From Symsagittifera roscoffensis (Eukaryota > Xenacoelomorpha > Acoela > Convolutidae), in contig NC_087062.1 of the NCBI RefSeq assembly GCF_963678635.1, positions 48,642,552 through 48,706,551 on the forward strand: a stretch of 64,000 nt of DNA, given 5' to 3'. The position numbers were made by a program, and so were the translations under genes. Shown here piece by piece: positions 38,115 through 49,500 of this stretch (position 1 is its first letter; every line of letters begins with the position of its first letter). The notes under the pieces were generated by a model. It was not told the DNA's origin. It made no database searches and saw only the letters and a program-made list of their open reading frames with translations.

Positions 38115-38465
38115 CTGCAGTCAAAAGTGGAGAAAGTGATCTCAGTGGTGGCAGATGTGATAGGAGTGAACATTCTTGGGCTGCATCCAAACAAAGAGCA
38201 ACAGGTGGGCTGCAGATCAGACGATTCCCTCTACCCCTACGGTCACCTTCTCGCCACCCTCATCACCACTAGACTGAACAGCCCCCCTATACCTGATGCC
38301 CCCATTCCCACAAGTGACCACAGTCAACAGTCTCAACAGGAGGGAGAAAAAGCAGGACTAGGGGCCGAAGAGAAGCCAAGTCACATCCGTAGAGTGTTCG
38401 AGAATGCATACACCATCCAGTATTTCGACATTCACAGTCGACAGTGGAAACACGTAAATAAGTAG
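38115..38465 (+). CDS. Putative terminal exon of a host gene (exon C)
   Basis: Follows a good acceptor (TGTTGTTCTGCAG; a second AG six bases later keeps the frame) and runs 116 codons to TAG at 38463-38465. It is clearly GC-richer and less repetitive than the region. The first third is hydrophobic and well ordered (VEKVISVVADVIGVNILGLH), the middle is Pro/Ser/Gln/Glu-rich and the end is basic and aromatic (AYTIQYFDIHSRQWKH). Phase 0 at the start fits the end of exon B. The product is not recognised. A first-exon reading from ATG 38127 is possible but less likely given the acceptor. The 3'UTR and poly(A) signals follow. Confidence 0.55.
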   Translation: MQSKVEKVISVVADVIGVNILGLHPNKEQQVGCRSDDSLYPYGHLLATLITTRLNSPPIPDAPIPTSDHSQQSQQEGEKAGLGAEEKPSHIRRVFENAYTIQYFDIHSRQWKHVNK

Positions 38466-38930
38466 CGTAATACCTAACGAAGAGAGAGAGGGAGGAAGCG
38501 GTCACTGTGGTTAAGATTCAATACATAACAGTTGTGTGTCAACTCTCTAAATTATCTAGAACCAGAAAGGGAAACATTTTTCAGTCAGAGCAATGATTCT
38601 TCTCAAAAACAAGAGATTCTCTTTTTGATAGATAGATAGTACGACAAATTTTGATAAATAGTCCGAGTTTCAAAAACTCCTCAGCAAACAAAGATTGTCG
38701 ATTCAAGCATGCCTTCTTTTTTTCGTAGAAATTATTTACAGTTACTTTTATCTGTTGGTAATGATTTGGAAGCAATGAATTAATAACCAAATGAAAAACT
38801 TCAGTCCTTAATAAAAAAAGAAAGCTCGTCTAGGTGCGAAATACGAAAAAAACCATGTCCACAACCCAGATATAATAGAAATTAATATACGTTCTTTAAA
38901 CTTACAACAATATATACAATAAATATCATA
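38466..38930 (+). promoter_or_regulatory. 3'UTR with poly(A) signals
   Basis: AATAAA at 38810-38815 and again at 38918-38923 follow the stop codon of exon C by about 345 and 450 bp, with a short GATA repeat at 38627-38639. This supports a transcript end here. Confidence 0.5.
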
Positions 38931-41049
38931 TGAACAAGCTTGGGCAAAGTCAGACAAGTGTTAATTTCATACATACCGTAAAGTTAAATGCACAAAGTAC
39001 ATGTAACTTGAACAGCATTAGTTGACAATTTGAGTCCGATACAAAATGCAATTATTCAGTCTGAACTGCTTTCCAATAAATTGAGTTATGTTCTTTGAGT
39101 TAACTCAAAGAGTAATTTCAGATAGGGTACACCGTCTGCTCGTCACGCTATCTTTTTTTCGGTCGGATAGATTCGTGCAGCTTCTTAGTCTAATACCGAT
39201 CTTAATCTTACTCTTAATTGGCTAGTCTCTTTTAGTCTCAATAGATCTAGAATATACTGGTCGTTTGCGATTAGGTCTCTTGGAGAGGCAACTAAGTTCT
39301 AAGTTAAATTCAAATCTCTCTGGTGCTGAAATTACAAGTAATTTCAGCACTTACAAATAAGTGGGTTGTTAGTTAGATGGATCATGATTGAATAGTTTTA
39401 ATTTTTTATACTGATAAAATATCCAATAACAAAATATTGTTTTAGATCTGGTTCCACCCATCCGGGGTTTACAGAGTTTTTGAATCTTTTATCTTCATCT
39501 GTAATGAAGGATGGAAAATGTCGTTGGTATTTGGCGAGCATCATTTCTTGTTCCGTTCTTGGAGAAGAAAACTCCAGAAAGCTAGAATCGTCGACATGAA
39601 GTTGTTAGCTGTTGTTCGACGATGGCTGCGACGGCCAATGAAATCAATCTGATTTCAGGATGGTTTGCTATGAATGTTCGTTCTCCTTCAGCAGAGGACT
39701 GGTTGTGTTTCGTTCTTGTCTGGGAAATGGCGTGAAGATTGAGTTTGGAGGGAATGCTTTGTAACTCGGATCTGTACACATACTTGAACATGGAGGTGGT
39801 CATTGGTCTTATCTAATGAATTCCTTCTCTGCGAATTCCAGTCGTACTTCAAATCCTTTTGAGTTGTGATTGTGAGCGGCATATCGGTTGTGTTTAGCCA
39901 TTCCGTAGCTTGAGTGCAAAGGGGTCGTCTAGTTTCTTGATTCTCGTCTTTGTAGTCGTGTTTGATCTATATACTGCATTATATAATTTACATTTTTTAG
40001 TTATAAAAAAATTGTTTGTTAATTTGTTTTTTAGTTATGATTTCTATTAGTTAATATCGCAAAAGCGTTTTGAGTTTAGTTCTGTTATTTTAAGAGTTAC
40101 TCACCCTTGAGTACCTCTTGTCAAAAATATAGAGTGGTCACAAATCGTGGGTGTAGCACGGTGGGTTAGGCCGGCGCCGGCTATAGAGCATGCTCAGGAC
40201 GTCCCCTTCTGGCGGGTTAGGCCACGAGTGACGGTATGATTGCATGCTGGTTTTTTGTGTTAACCTTTTATGTTTTTTTATTATTGGTTTTTTCCTTTTG
40301 TTGTTTTGGTTGTGTCCTTTTCTTAAAATTCAAAATGTTTGGTTTGGGTTTGTCTTGTGATTTTTTGGTGTTTTATTATTTCTTTTTTTTTGACTTGTCA
40401 AACGTCTTCAAAAGAATAACTTATCTAGTTCTTAAGCTGGTTTAATCCGGTTATGGTACCGTTGGTTTTCTTTTCTTAGTCATGCTGTTAGTTTTATGGA
40501 TACGGTGTTTAGTAAGCTGCATTGGTTAGTTTGGATTATTATATAATTCCATTCCAACCGGGTTAAGAGAAAGTTGGAAACTTGTTATCGCTTGTTTGAG
40601 TTGTTTCAGGGAAAATTAAAATTTAAATTCATTATTTTAAACAAATCGTCGTGGGCGAGCTGTGCGATTTTGGATAGAATTCTTGTGCGATTGAATATAA
40701 AGAAGCAATTGAAAATGTTAGTACTGCTTTCTTCTGTATGAATTTACTTACTTACATATTAAATTTTACTGCTTTGTGGGGGTTCAAATGATTAATTGAT
40801 TTCCATCGTATTGAACTTTACTAAATTAGAGAAAATAATTTATAAAATAACTTATTGCTTTGGGGAAGAAATCTTACTGCATCATTTAGTGCTATTGATT
40901 AATGAAAGTCATAATTTATAAAAGAGTTTTGTATTTTTATTTGTTTTTTCTTGTTTTGTAGATGATTGTGATGTGGAGACTAAAAGAAAAAGAAAATATT
41001 TATAAAGAATGGTTAGTTGTGTTTTTGAAATTAGTTAATTTTAAATTAT
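38931..41049. other. No supported gene; short GC-rich island at 40140-40230
   Basis: AT-rich spacer between the host exon and the end of the env-bearing retroelement. Frames at 39582-39882 (minus) and 40236-40445 (plus) lack motifs. The island 40140-40230 contains GGTGGGTTAGGCCGGCGCC and a second GCGGGTTAGGCC, and TAGCACGGTGG resembles a Pol III A box with one mismatch. No B box was seen. The 3' LTR of the element is expected in this interval but I could not delimit it. Confidence 0.4.
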
Positions 41050-41598
41050 TTAATTCATATTTACCTTTTCGCCAGGAAAGAAGCCATGAGAGAAGATATT
41101 GTGAATAGCATCAGATGTGTTTGGTAGTTTTGCTAATATGCGGATGATATTTTTAGTTTGAAGCAGTGGCCAAAGCAACTGGAGTGCTTTAAAGGTTTTT
41201 AGTTTTTCGGTGCCTACAGAAAATTCGTGAGGTGTGTTTTGGATAAGCTTATAAAGTTTGTGATTATATTTAGTGTTGCGGATGAATTCTAAAATTGGTA
41301 TTTCTACAGGTTGAATGTATTCATGCGGGACGATTAATGGTCGGGATTCTTCTACGTTGAAGGTTTTAACGAGGGGACAGAATATATACATTTGTGTGAT
41401 GGGATCATAATTACGGAGGATGCCTTGAAAGTTAGTATTTTTTATACAATATGTGAAATTTAGGAAAAATGGTGAAGTATAATTAGAGTTAATGAAATGA
41501 AATCTATGATGGGGTTGTCCTGATGGTGTGTGTAGATCAAATATGATTATAGATGAAACGATAATAAGTGTTTTGTGTGTTTGTTTAGTTGGTAACAT
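41050..41598 (-). pseudogene. 3'-terminal ORF of the env-bearing element (182 aa)
   Basis: The longest clean frame at the 3' end of the element. Residues 1-22 include a hydrophobic run, IIVSSIIIFDL, that could be a signal or anchor. Two Cys and one N-glycosylation sequon (NYT) follow. No family recognised. It may be a separate accessory product or the tail of the region encoded at 42.9-41.6 kb, whose other frames are short and broken. The frame ends with TAA at 41050. Confidence 0.35.
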
Positions 41599-42880
41599 GA
41601 TGTCGTGTGAACAGTGGAAATCACGTTCTTTTGGCGTGAGGAAATGAAAACTAGTGAAAAGATTTCAAATTTTTTATAGAAAAATTCGTATGCTTGAATA
41701 TCGGATAGTGCTGCTGAGATGATGTGATCTTGTTTTTTGTCTAATATACTAAGTGTGAATAAATAAGATGTTTTGATAAAGAATTGTCTGTTAATTGTGG
41801 GTTAGCGAATCTGTCATCGTCAAGAAATTGATCTTGGTTAGCTCGGATGACATTGTGATCATAATACTCTGTTGAGTATTCGTTAGTGCGAGGTGCGGTG
41901 AATTTTTTTTAGTAATTTTTTAAATCCTACGTGCGTGAATTGTCAGGGGGTTAGTGCTGTAGTTAGTCTGAATAATTCGATTTTGTTTCTTTTGATTTCC
42001 TGTGAGGTGTTGAGGAGTGGTAAAGCAAGAGGGTTTGAAAAATTATACTAAGATTTCCAATGAAGTGTGGGTTTTAATACATGTTCGTCTACAAAATTAT
42101 GCTGTTCGGGGTTAGTGTCGGATTAATTAAATGTATTTTGAGGAACGAAGGGTAAGGTTTCTTGGAGATAACTAGTAGTATTTGTATGAGTTGGATGATT
42201 TATATATTCTCGGGCGGTTCCGGGTTTGGATGGGAACAGGTGATTGGGGAATTTTCGTTTAAATGTTCTATAAGCACGTTTAGTACTAATGGATGACTGT
42301 GTTTATGTGGATGACTGATCTAGTCATGGGGTATACTCTGAAGTAGGTGCAGGAGTTGGTGGATTTGATGACGTTATTTTTGATGATAATTGATGAATAG
42401 TTAGGTGTCAGAGTATTGTATTTGTTGTTATAGTGTTATAAAATGGTTTAGCTCATCAGCAAATTGGGCAGTATTGGAGGAATTGTTTGTGGAACGGTCA
42501 ATTGTAAAAGAAGAGTATGTTGGGGTTGCTTGGGAAACATGAGAAGGAGTAGAGGGGGATAGACAAAAGGTTTGAAAGTGGATGGGTTGAAAGGGAGGTT
42601 TTGAGAAGGTTAAAGGGTTGGGTTGAGAAAATGTTGAAGGAGATGGTTCGGAGTCTGCAAATTCATCTGGGGCTTCTAAATCGGAGTTGTTGAATTGGGA
42701 AATAGTTTGAAAAACTGATATCTGAATTAGCGTCAGAATTCATGCCTGATGATGTGTTGATGTGAGGTGAATCAGGTGGCGGGAAAGCAAAAAGTTGGAT
42801 GATGGGAATTTTGGTTTGAAGATTTGCAGGGTGGAAATTTGAACGGTGGAGTGATCCAATTTGTCTGCTCATTGTGGGCT
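41599..42880 (-). pseudogene. Proline/serine-rich decayed coding region
   Basis: The minus strand 42663-42872 reads a 69-residue frame with FAFPPPDSPHINTSSG, and the coding character continues in another frame (rich in P, S, T, F) to about 42400 and then in fragments to 41600. The residue bias suggests a disordered protein or a mucin-like stalk. No domain recognised. Confidence 0.3.
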
Positions 42881-43026
42881 AAAAAAAATGATTATTTTGA
42901 GAATGAAAGGTGGGGCTGTTCGATGATTTGTTCATATGTATCGTCATTTTGAGATTGTTGTTTTACTATATGGTGAATGGGACTTTGTATATAATTAGGT
43001 CTTAAATTTGTGGAATTTGAGAGTGC

Positions 43027-43746
43027 TTAATTTCTAAAATTTCGTGATAATAAGGATAATGGGTGATTATTGTTAAGATTCGGTAATTGTGGTGCCGTAG
43101 GTGATACATTTGTATTGTTTGATTCGTCATATGTGTTCGGTTTTATTGATAGTTTTGTATAATAGTCTTTTATCTGTGGGTCTAAAAGTATTTTACTTAT
43201 TGATGTTGAAAAAATTCCAAAAAATCCTGCAAATAATTTGCGTGCTACGCTTGCTTGTCGGTTAACTTGTGTGTGTTTTGCACATGTGTTATAGATTCCT
43301 TTCAAAAATGAGAAAAGAAATCCAATAAAGTTTAACATTGCGTTTAATATAGTCAATCTTTCTAAGGTGTAATAGGGCCAACCTAGAAAGGCAAGCGTTT
43401 CGTTTTTCAAAAATACGAAGCTAAAAATAATTATTGCTGAGATGTCTTGTGGTCCATATTTTTCGCCACTTAAATATATATAATCTTTAATATCTTTAAA
43501 ACATCCGCTGTAGTCTTGTGTGTAAATGTCTGAAAAGCCTGCGGTTTCTGCAAGTTTGCGTAAATTTTGATCTACTGATTGTCTTTGTATCGTGTCCAAT
43601 TGTATTAGTAGTTCTTGAAATTTTTGTGTGCGAATGTGATGTTGTATATCTGATTTAGAGTATATTTTTATCGATTGTAGATCGAAGTTTGGATTACGAG
43701 CAATATCTCGAATACTTTCAGGTAAGAACTTTTTTAATGGTTGCAT
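43027..43746 (-). pseudogene. Env-like membrane-proximal ORF (239 aa)
   Basis: An uninterrupted minus-strand frame. Residues 70-85 contain the only Cys of a long helical section. About residues 95-115 (ISAIIIFSFVFLKNE) and 130-150 (LNAMLNFIGFLFSFLKGIYN) are hydrophobic segments that could span a membrane, and the C-terminal 50 residues are polar and N/P/T-rich like a cytoplasmic tail. Position after the env-like ectodomain frames and before the 3' end fits the transmembrane part of an envelope glycoprotein. It is in a different frame from 43763-44356, separated by a short frameshifted gap. The assignment is by position and membrane pattern. Confidence 0.45.
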
Positions 43747-43762
43747 TAGTGTGGGATATGGT

Positions 43763-44356
43763 CTAAGTAGATAGTATGTTTCTTCGTCGGGATTTAATTG
43801 TACAACATTGTGGCTGTTTTCTTATTTTATGTACTATTTTTATGTACTCATATACTTTATTTTTATAGCAAATTGGAATTCTTTTATAACCTCGTTTATC
43901 TTCAAAAACACATAAAGGTGATACTTTTTTGGTGCTAGTATAAAACAAAAAAATAATTCCTTCATAATCAAGGAAAATTGATCTATTTCCGGATAATAAA
44001 TATCCTGCGTAGGGTATTTTTAGAACTGCTAGTGCTAGCGATTGTAAAATCTGTTTTCTTTCGAGCTCACATAGTTGATGTGGTGTTTCTAGTTCTGGAA
44101 GTGACATTTCTTGACAAGTTCTACTAATTGTGTAGTCTAATTTCATGTCTAAGTGGATATCATAATGAATTGCGTCGAAATATGTGTTGTTCATTAGTGA
44201 TAGTTCCTGTAGTCGTCTACTTTCTGTGTTCTGTGGTTTTATTTTTGCACGAGGATTTCTCGCGTTTCTGAGAAGGTTCACGGGGATGTATGAGGTTCCC
44301 TTAATTAGAGGATGATGTGTTGCGTGAGGATTTTTCATAATTTTACTAGTGTTCAT
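43763..44356 (-). pseudogene. Env-like ectodomain ORF (197 aa)
   Basis: A minus-strand frame with several Cys (in SRTCQEM, HQLCELER, SPLCVFED, PICYKNK), N-x-T/S sequons (NNTY, GNRS) and a moderately hydrophobic central section (LALAVLKIPYAGYLL). This suggests an extracellular, disulphide-bonded glycoprotein segment. It lies downstream of the signal-peptide frame at 45226-45450 and directly upstream of the membrane-proximal frame at 43027-43746. The frame is lost at both ends. Similarity to glycoproteins of arthropod negative-strand RNA viruses that were captured by LTR elements is possible but untested. Confidence 0.45.
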
Positions 44357-45225
44357 GTCGAAACCTTTTTCGTATTTGACAAGTATTTCGGAATATTTTG
44401 TTTTATATAGTGGGTTTTTATATTTACATGCAAATTCTGTTTCTTGATAAATTGAAAACGGGTTTATTTATTTTCTATATTATGGATGTTTCTAAATTTG
44501 TGATTTGTTTGTCTTATTTGTGCAGGGCTAACCTCTTCAAACGGTATTGACTCGATAAAAAGTTTTTGATGAAATTTTATCATTCTAGCGTGTATTTTTG
44601 CTATTTGAAATGTCGTATAACTGTCTTTGGGAAACCAGACAATGGTTGCCTGTGTCCTAGTAGAAGGATCGCAGTAACCTTGGTCGTTTTTTGCAAGGTA
44701 GTCTGATTCCTTGGTAAATTATAGTGTTGTCAATTAAATCTCGTGTGAGTTGTACTTTTTCAAGTTGTATTTTCCAATCAAAAAACATTATTTCTTGGTA
44801 TCCTTTGTTTTTTGTATCTGCTTTGCAGTTTGAGGGGTTATTTATTCCAATGTGTGGTATCCTATGTTTATCGTGAAGATCATAAGTTAATCTTCCGTGT
44901 GCATATTATATGGGTATTTTTCATCTAATCTTATATGTCCTTGGTATCTTCCAAGATATGCTTGGTGTGCAGGGTCCTGAAAAACTTGAAAGTTTACTAT
45001 TTTCCTGTTTGAGTTTTTATTTGATGTTAAATTTAATCTGAGTAGTTCATTTTTACAATCTTTGGGTTGTAGATGTAAAAGTCTTTCTATATTGCTCTGA
45101 TAGAAAGATTCGTGATCAAGTCGGTTATTATTTCCTTTTGAGACTTGTGAACAGTGTACTTTCTTTTCGGAAAATGTCGCTGTGAAATTATAGCCTCTAA
45201 GTGTGGTAGCTCGGGCTTTTGAGTA
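44357..45225 (-). pseudogene. Broken middle of the env-like region
   Basis: Minus-strand coding character in all three frames in turn, with stops and shifts. No open frame of 60 codons remains. It lies between the signal-peptide part and the ectodomain frame, so it is the damaged continuation of the same gene. Confidence 0.4.
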
Positions 45226-45450
45226 TTATGTGGCTACTATGTTCGTAGTTTCTATAGCTTGGGGTTCGGATTCGCATTGTGTTACTTGATTTATAGCATA
45301 ATTATGTAGTGTTTTTTGTTCGTTTTCTTCACAGTCGTAGTGTGTTACTAATAAATCCTGAGGTCCTGTGCGAGGAGATGGATTTTGATTTTTTCGAAAA
45401 AAAATTAGAAAAAGAAGGTGGTGAAATGTGAAAATCTTTAAAATATACAT
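45226..45450 (-). pseudogene. Env-like N-terminal part with signal peptide (74 aa)
   Basis: Starts with MYILK followed by a hydrophobic run (FHHLLFLIFF), a typical signal peptide, then a HYDCEENE motif and a second Cys (VTQCESE). A stop codon ends the frame at 45226-45228, after which the coding character continues. The segment from about residue 20 to the end recurs inverted, diverged by roughly a fifth, at 54555-54790. The Y-D-C start after the signal peptide is seen in glycoproteins of some negative-strand RNA viruses and in env genes of metazoan LTR elements; that link is inference. Confidence 0.5.
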
Positions 45451-45459
45451 GTTTATGAT

Positions 45460-46536
45460 AGTCCTGAATATGGGTTATAAAAGGTTATATATCCGATTGT
45501 CTTTTTAGTATATCTATCGTACTTATATATGATTTTGGTTGTTATGAATGGGGAGGTAAAGATTGAGCTGTTATATTTGGAGGTGCTAGTGGAAATGGAT
45601 GTTGAACAATGTTATTTAGTCTTACTGTAATTTCAGATTTTAGTGTGAGATTATTTTGTTGGAGTATTTGGATGTTATGTTCTTGAATATCTTTGTGAAT
45701 ATCCTGTCTACATTGTAGTCTATTCAGTGCCCAATTGTGAAATCTACTTTTTTCTTGATGTTTAAAATAATGGGGGAGGTGGTACGAATGTATTCTAATC
45801 TAATCGTAGGGGGGTATTTGTGGATGATTGTTCTTGGTATCTAGCGTCAAGATTTGTTGTAAAACTTAGGGGAAAAGGTGTTGGTGATATCTGACTTATT
45901 GAAGGTGTTGATGGAAGGAAAGTGTTTTGGGTAAGATTAAAGATGCTGTGTCAGAAAAAATATCAATTGGTTCGTTTACTATATTGGGTTCACCTTGAGT
46001 GTATGAGTGTTGTGCCCAATATGGAAGGCGTTCGGTGGATTCTGGGGGGTTAAACGGATTTTCTCTAATTTGTTGTGATGTGGGAGTTGAACCTAGATAA
46101 TGTGATGGAAGATTTGAAATGTTTTAATGTGAAGCGAGTGTGGGGGTTTCTGATAGTATGATACTAGAGTTATCTGAGGGGGGTTGTTGTCGGTTATTGA
46201 GGTATGATAAATTGAACTCTGGGGGTTTGAAAATTCCTATTTTGTCTTGGATGTATAATTTGTCAAATTATTTCACGTGTATTTTGATTTTGACTAATAT
46301 GTCGTACTCTATTTAGGTCTCGTTGTAGGGTGTGGTATAGAATAAATGTCGGTTCGTATTGTGGTTTGCTTAAAGATGCATGGCGGACAGCAGGTTCTAT
46401 TGGTTCAGATAGTAGTGCGTGTCTTTCTTCAAATGTGTACGGGTTGTCTTGGAATTAAATGCGTGTTGATGATTGGGGGTTTTGAGTAGTTATAGGTGTT
46501 GTTTGATTTTCTTGGGAAGTTGTTGGTGGGGGTTGG
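45460..46536 (-). pseudogene. Decayed Q/N/P-rich coding region upstream of env
   Basis: The minus strand shows fragments such as QPPPHQPPPTTSQENQ (46500-46550), then an E/P/R-rich piece read near 46330-46440 and NWALNRLQCRQDI near 45720. Frames change often. It begins at the edge of the tandem array and ends before the env signal peptide. It could be an accessory ORF or a spacer polypeptide; no domain recognised. Confidence 0.3.
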
Positions 46537-49500
46537 TGGGGTGGTGGTTGATCAGCAATTTTGAAAGGTTATTTGAGTTTTTTATCGAGAAGATTTATGT
46601 TTGTTATAATATTCTTCAAGGAAAAGAATTAAAATGATAGTTGCTAAATCGAAAGTGACGATTACCTTTTTTATACATTTGCACATTGTCATGATGAGGG
46701 ATGTTTAAAATGACGGAAAAATTATGAATAGTAGAAAACTATCAGTTCTACTAAAAATGCTTCGAAACATTTAAATAAACTTTAAAGTTTTTCGTACCTC
46801 TAGAGGTGATCAAAGATTTGGGAAAGTTGGCAATATATTTGGAATAGGGAGTAGAAAATTAAAAGAAGATTGCAAAAAATTATGAAAAAATTAATTGGGT
46901 TTCAAAAGTTTCAGCTAAAAAAATGATAGAAAACTTAAGGATATTAGAATATTTTAAGAGAAGGTTTGAAGTTATTTGTTTAAAATTGTTGACTGTTATC
47001 GTGAAAAACATTTGAGAAAAGATTCGTTTCGTCGAATCTTTTTTTAAGTTTTTGGGGCTAAATTCAAGTGTGATCGGATTATTTAGTGATTTTTTGACAA
47101 GTGGGTTGAGTTATGTCAAATATTGTTGAGGGGTTATTTTAATGTATTTGGGAGGTCTTCATAGTTTTGTTTTTATTTTGGGGATAATTTGGGGCATCTT
47201 AAAAAATATTTGCACTTTAGGCCAAATGATCATGTGTCTTTTGCTCTTTAGGCTAGTTTGCTATTTTTGGTTGGAGGGTTTTTGAGGTCTGAGTTGGGGA
47301 AATGTTGTTGGGGTGGTGGTTGATCAGCAATTTTGAAAGGGTACTTGAGTTTTTTATCGAGAAGATTTATGTTTGTTATAATCTTCTTCAAGGAAAAGAA
47401 TTAAAATGATAGTTGCTAAATCGAAAGTGACGATTACCTTTTTTATACATTTGCACATTGTCATGATGAGGGATGTTAAAAATGACGGAAAAATTATGAA
47501 TAGTAGAAAACGATCAGTTCTACTAAAAATGCTTCGAAACATTTAAATAAACTTTAAAGTTTTTCGTACCTCTAGAGGTGATCAAAGATTTGGGAAAGTT
47601 GGCAATATATTTGGAATAGGGAGTAGAAAATTAAAAAAAGATTGCAAAAAATTATGAAAAAATTAATTGGGTTTCAAAGGTTTCAGCTAAAAAAATGATA
47701 GAAAACTTAAGGATATTAGAATATTTTAAGAGAAGGTTTGAAGTTATTTGTTTAAAATTGTTGAATGTTATCGTGAAAAACATTTGAGAAATGATTCGTT
47801 TCGTCGAATCTTTTTTTAAGTTTTTGGGGCTAAATTCAAGTGTGATCGGATTATTTAGTGATTTTTTGACAAGTGGGTTGAGTTTTGTCAAATATTGTTG
47901 AGGGGTTATTTTAATGTATTTGGGAGGTCTTTATAGTTTTGTTTTTATTTTGGGGATAATTGGGGGCATCTTAAAAAATATTTGCACTTTAGGCCAAATG
48001 ATCATGTGTCTTTTGCTCTTTAGGCTAATTTGCTATTTTTGGTTGGAGGGTTTTTGAGGTCTGAGTTGGGAAAATGTTGTTGGGGTGGTGGTTGATCAGC
48101 AATTTTGAAAGGGTATTTGAGTTTTTTATCGAGAAGATTTATGTTTGTTATAATCTTCTTCAAGGAAAAGAATTAAAACGATAGTTGCTAAATCGAAAGT
48201 GACGATTACCTTTTTTATACATTTGCACATTGTCATGATGAGGGATGTTAAAAATGACGGAAAAATTATGAATAGTAGAAAACTATCAGTTCTACTAAAA
48301 ATGCTTCGAAACATTTAAATAAACTTTAAAGTTTTTCGTACCTCTAGAGGTGATCAAAGATTTGGGAAAGTTGGCAATATATTTGGAATAGGGAGTAGAA
48401 AATTAAAAGAAGATTGCAAAAAATTAAGAAAAAGTTAATTGGGTTTCAAAAGTTTCAGCTAAAAAAATGATAGAAAACTTAAGGATATTAGAATATTTTA
48501 AGAGAAGGTTTGAAGTTATTTGTTTAAAATTGTTGACTGTTATCGTGAAAAACATTTGAGAAAAGATTCGTTTCGTCGAATATTTTTTTTTAAGTTTTTG
48601 GGGCTAAATTCAAGTGTGATCGGATTATTTAGTGATTTTTTGACAAGTGGGTTGAGTTTTGTCAAATATTGTTGAGGGGTTATTTTAATGTATTTGGGAG
48701 GTCTTCATAGTTTTGTTTTTATTTTGGGGATAATTGGGGGCATCTTAAAAAATATTTGCACTTTAGGCCAAATGATCATGTGTCTTTTGCTCTTTAGGCT
48801 AATTTGCTATTTTTGGTTGGAGGGTTTTTGAGGTCTGAGTTGGGGAAATGTTGTTGGGGTGGTGGTTGATCAGCAATTTTGAAAGGGTACTTGAGTTTTT
48901 TATCGAGAAGATTTATGTTTGTTATAATCTTCTTCAAGGAAAAGAATTAAAATGATAGTTGCTAAATCGAAAGTAACGATTACCTTTTTTATACATTTGC
49001 ACATTGTCATGATGAGGGATGTTAAAAATGACGGAAAAATTATGAATAGTAGAAAACGATCAGTTCTACTAAAAATGCTTCGAAACATTTAAATAAACTT
49101 TAAAGTTTTTCGTACCTCTAGAGGTGATCAAAGATTTGGGAAAGTTGGCAATATATTTGGAATAGGGAGTAGAAAATTAAAAAAAGATTGCAAAAAATTA
49201 TGAAAAAATTAATTGGGTTTCAAAGGTTTCAGCTAAAAAAATGATAGAAAACTTAAGGATATTAGAATATTTTAAGAGAAGGTTTGAAGTTATTTGTTTA
49301 AAATTGTTGAATGTTATCGTGAAAAACATTTGAGAAATGATTCGTTTCGTCGAATCTTTTTTTAAGTTTTTGGGGCTAAATTCAAGTGTGATCGGATTAT
49401 TTAGTGATTTTTTGACAAGTGGGTTGAGTTTTGTCAAATATTGTTGAGGGGTAATTTTTATGTATTTGGGAGGTCTTCATAGTTTTGTTTTTATTTTTGG

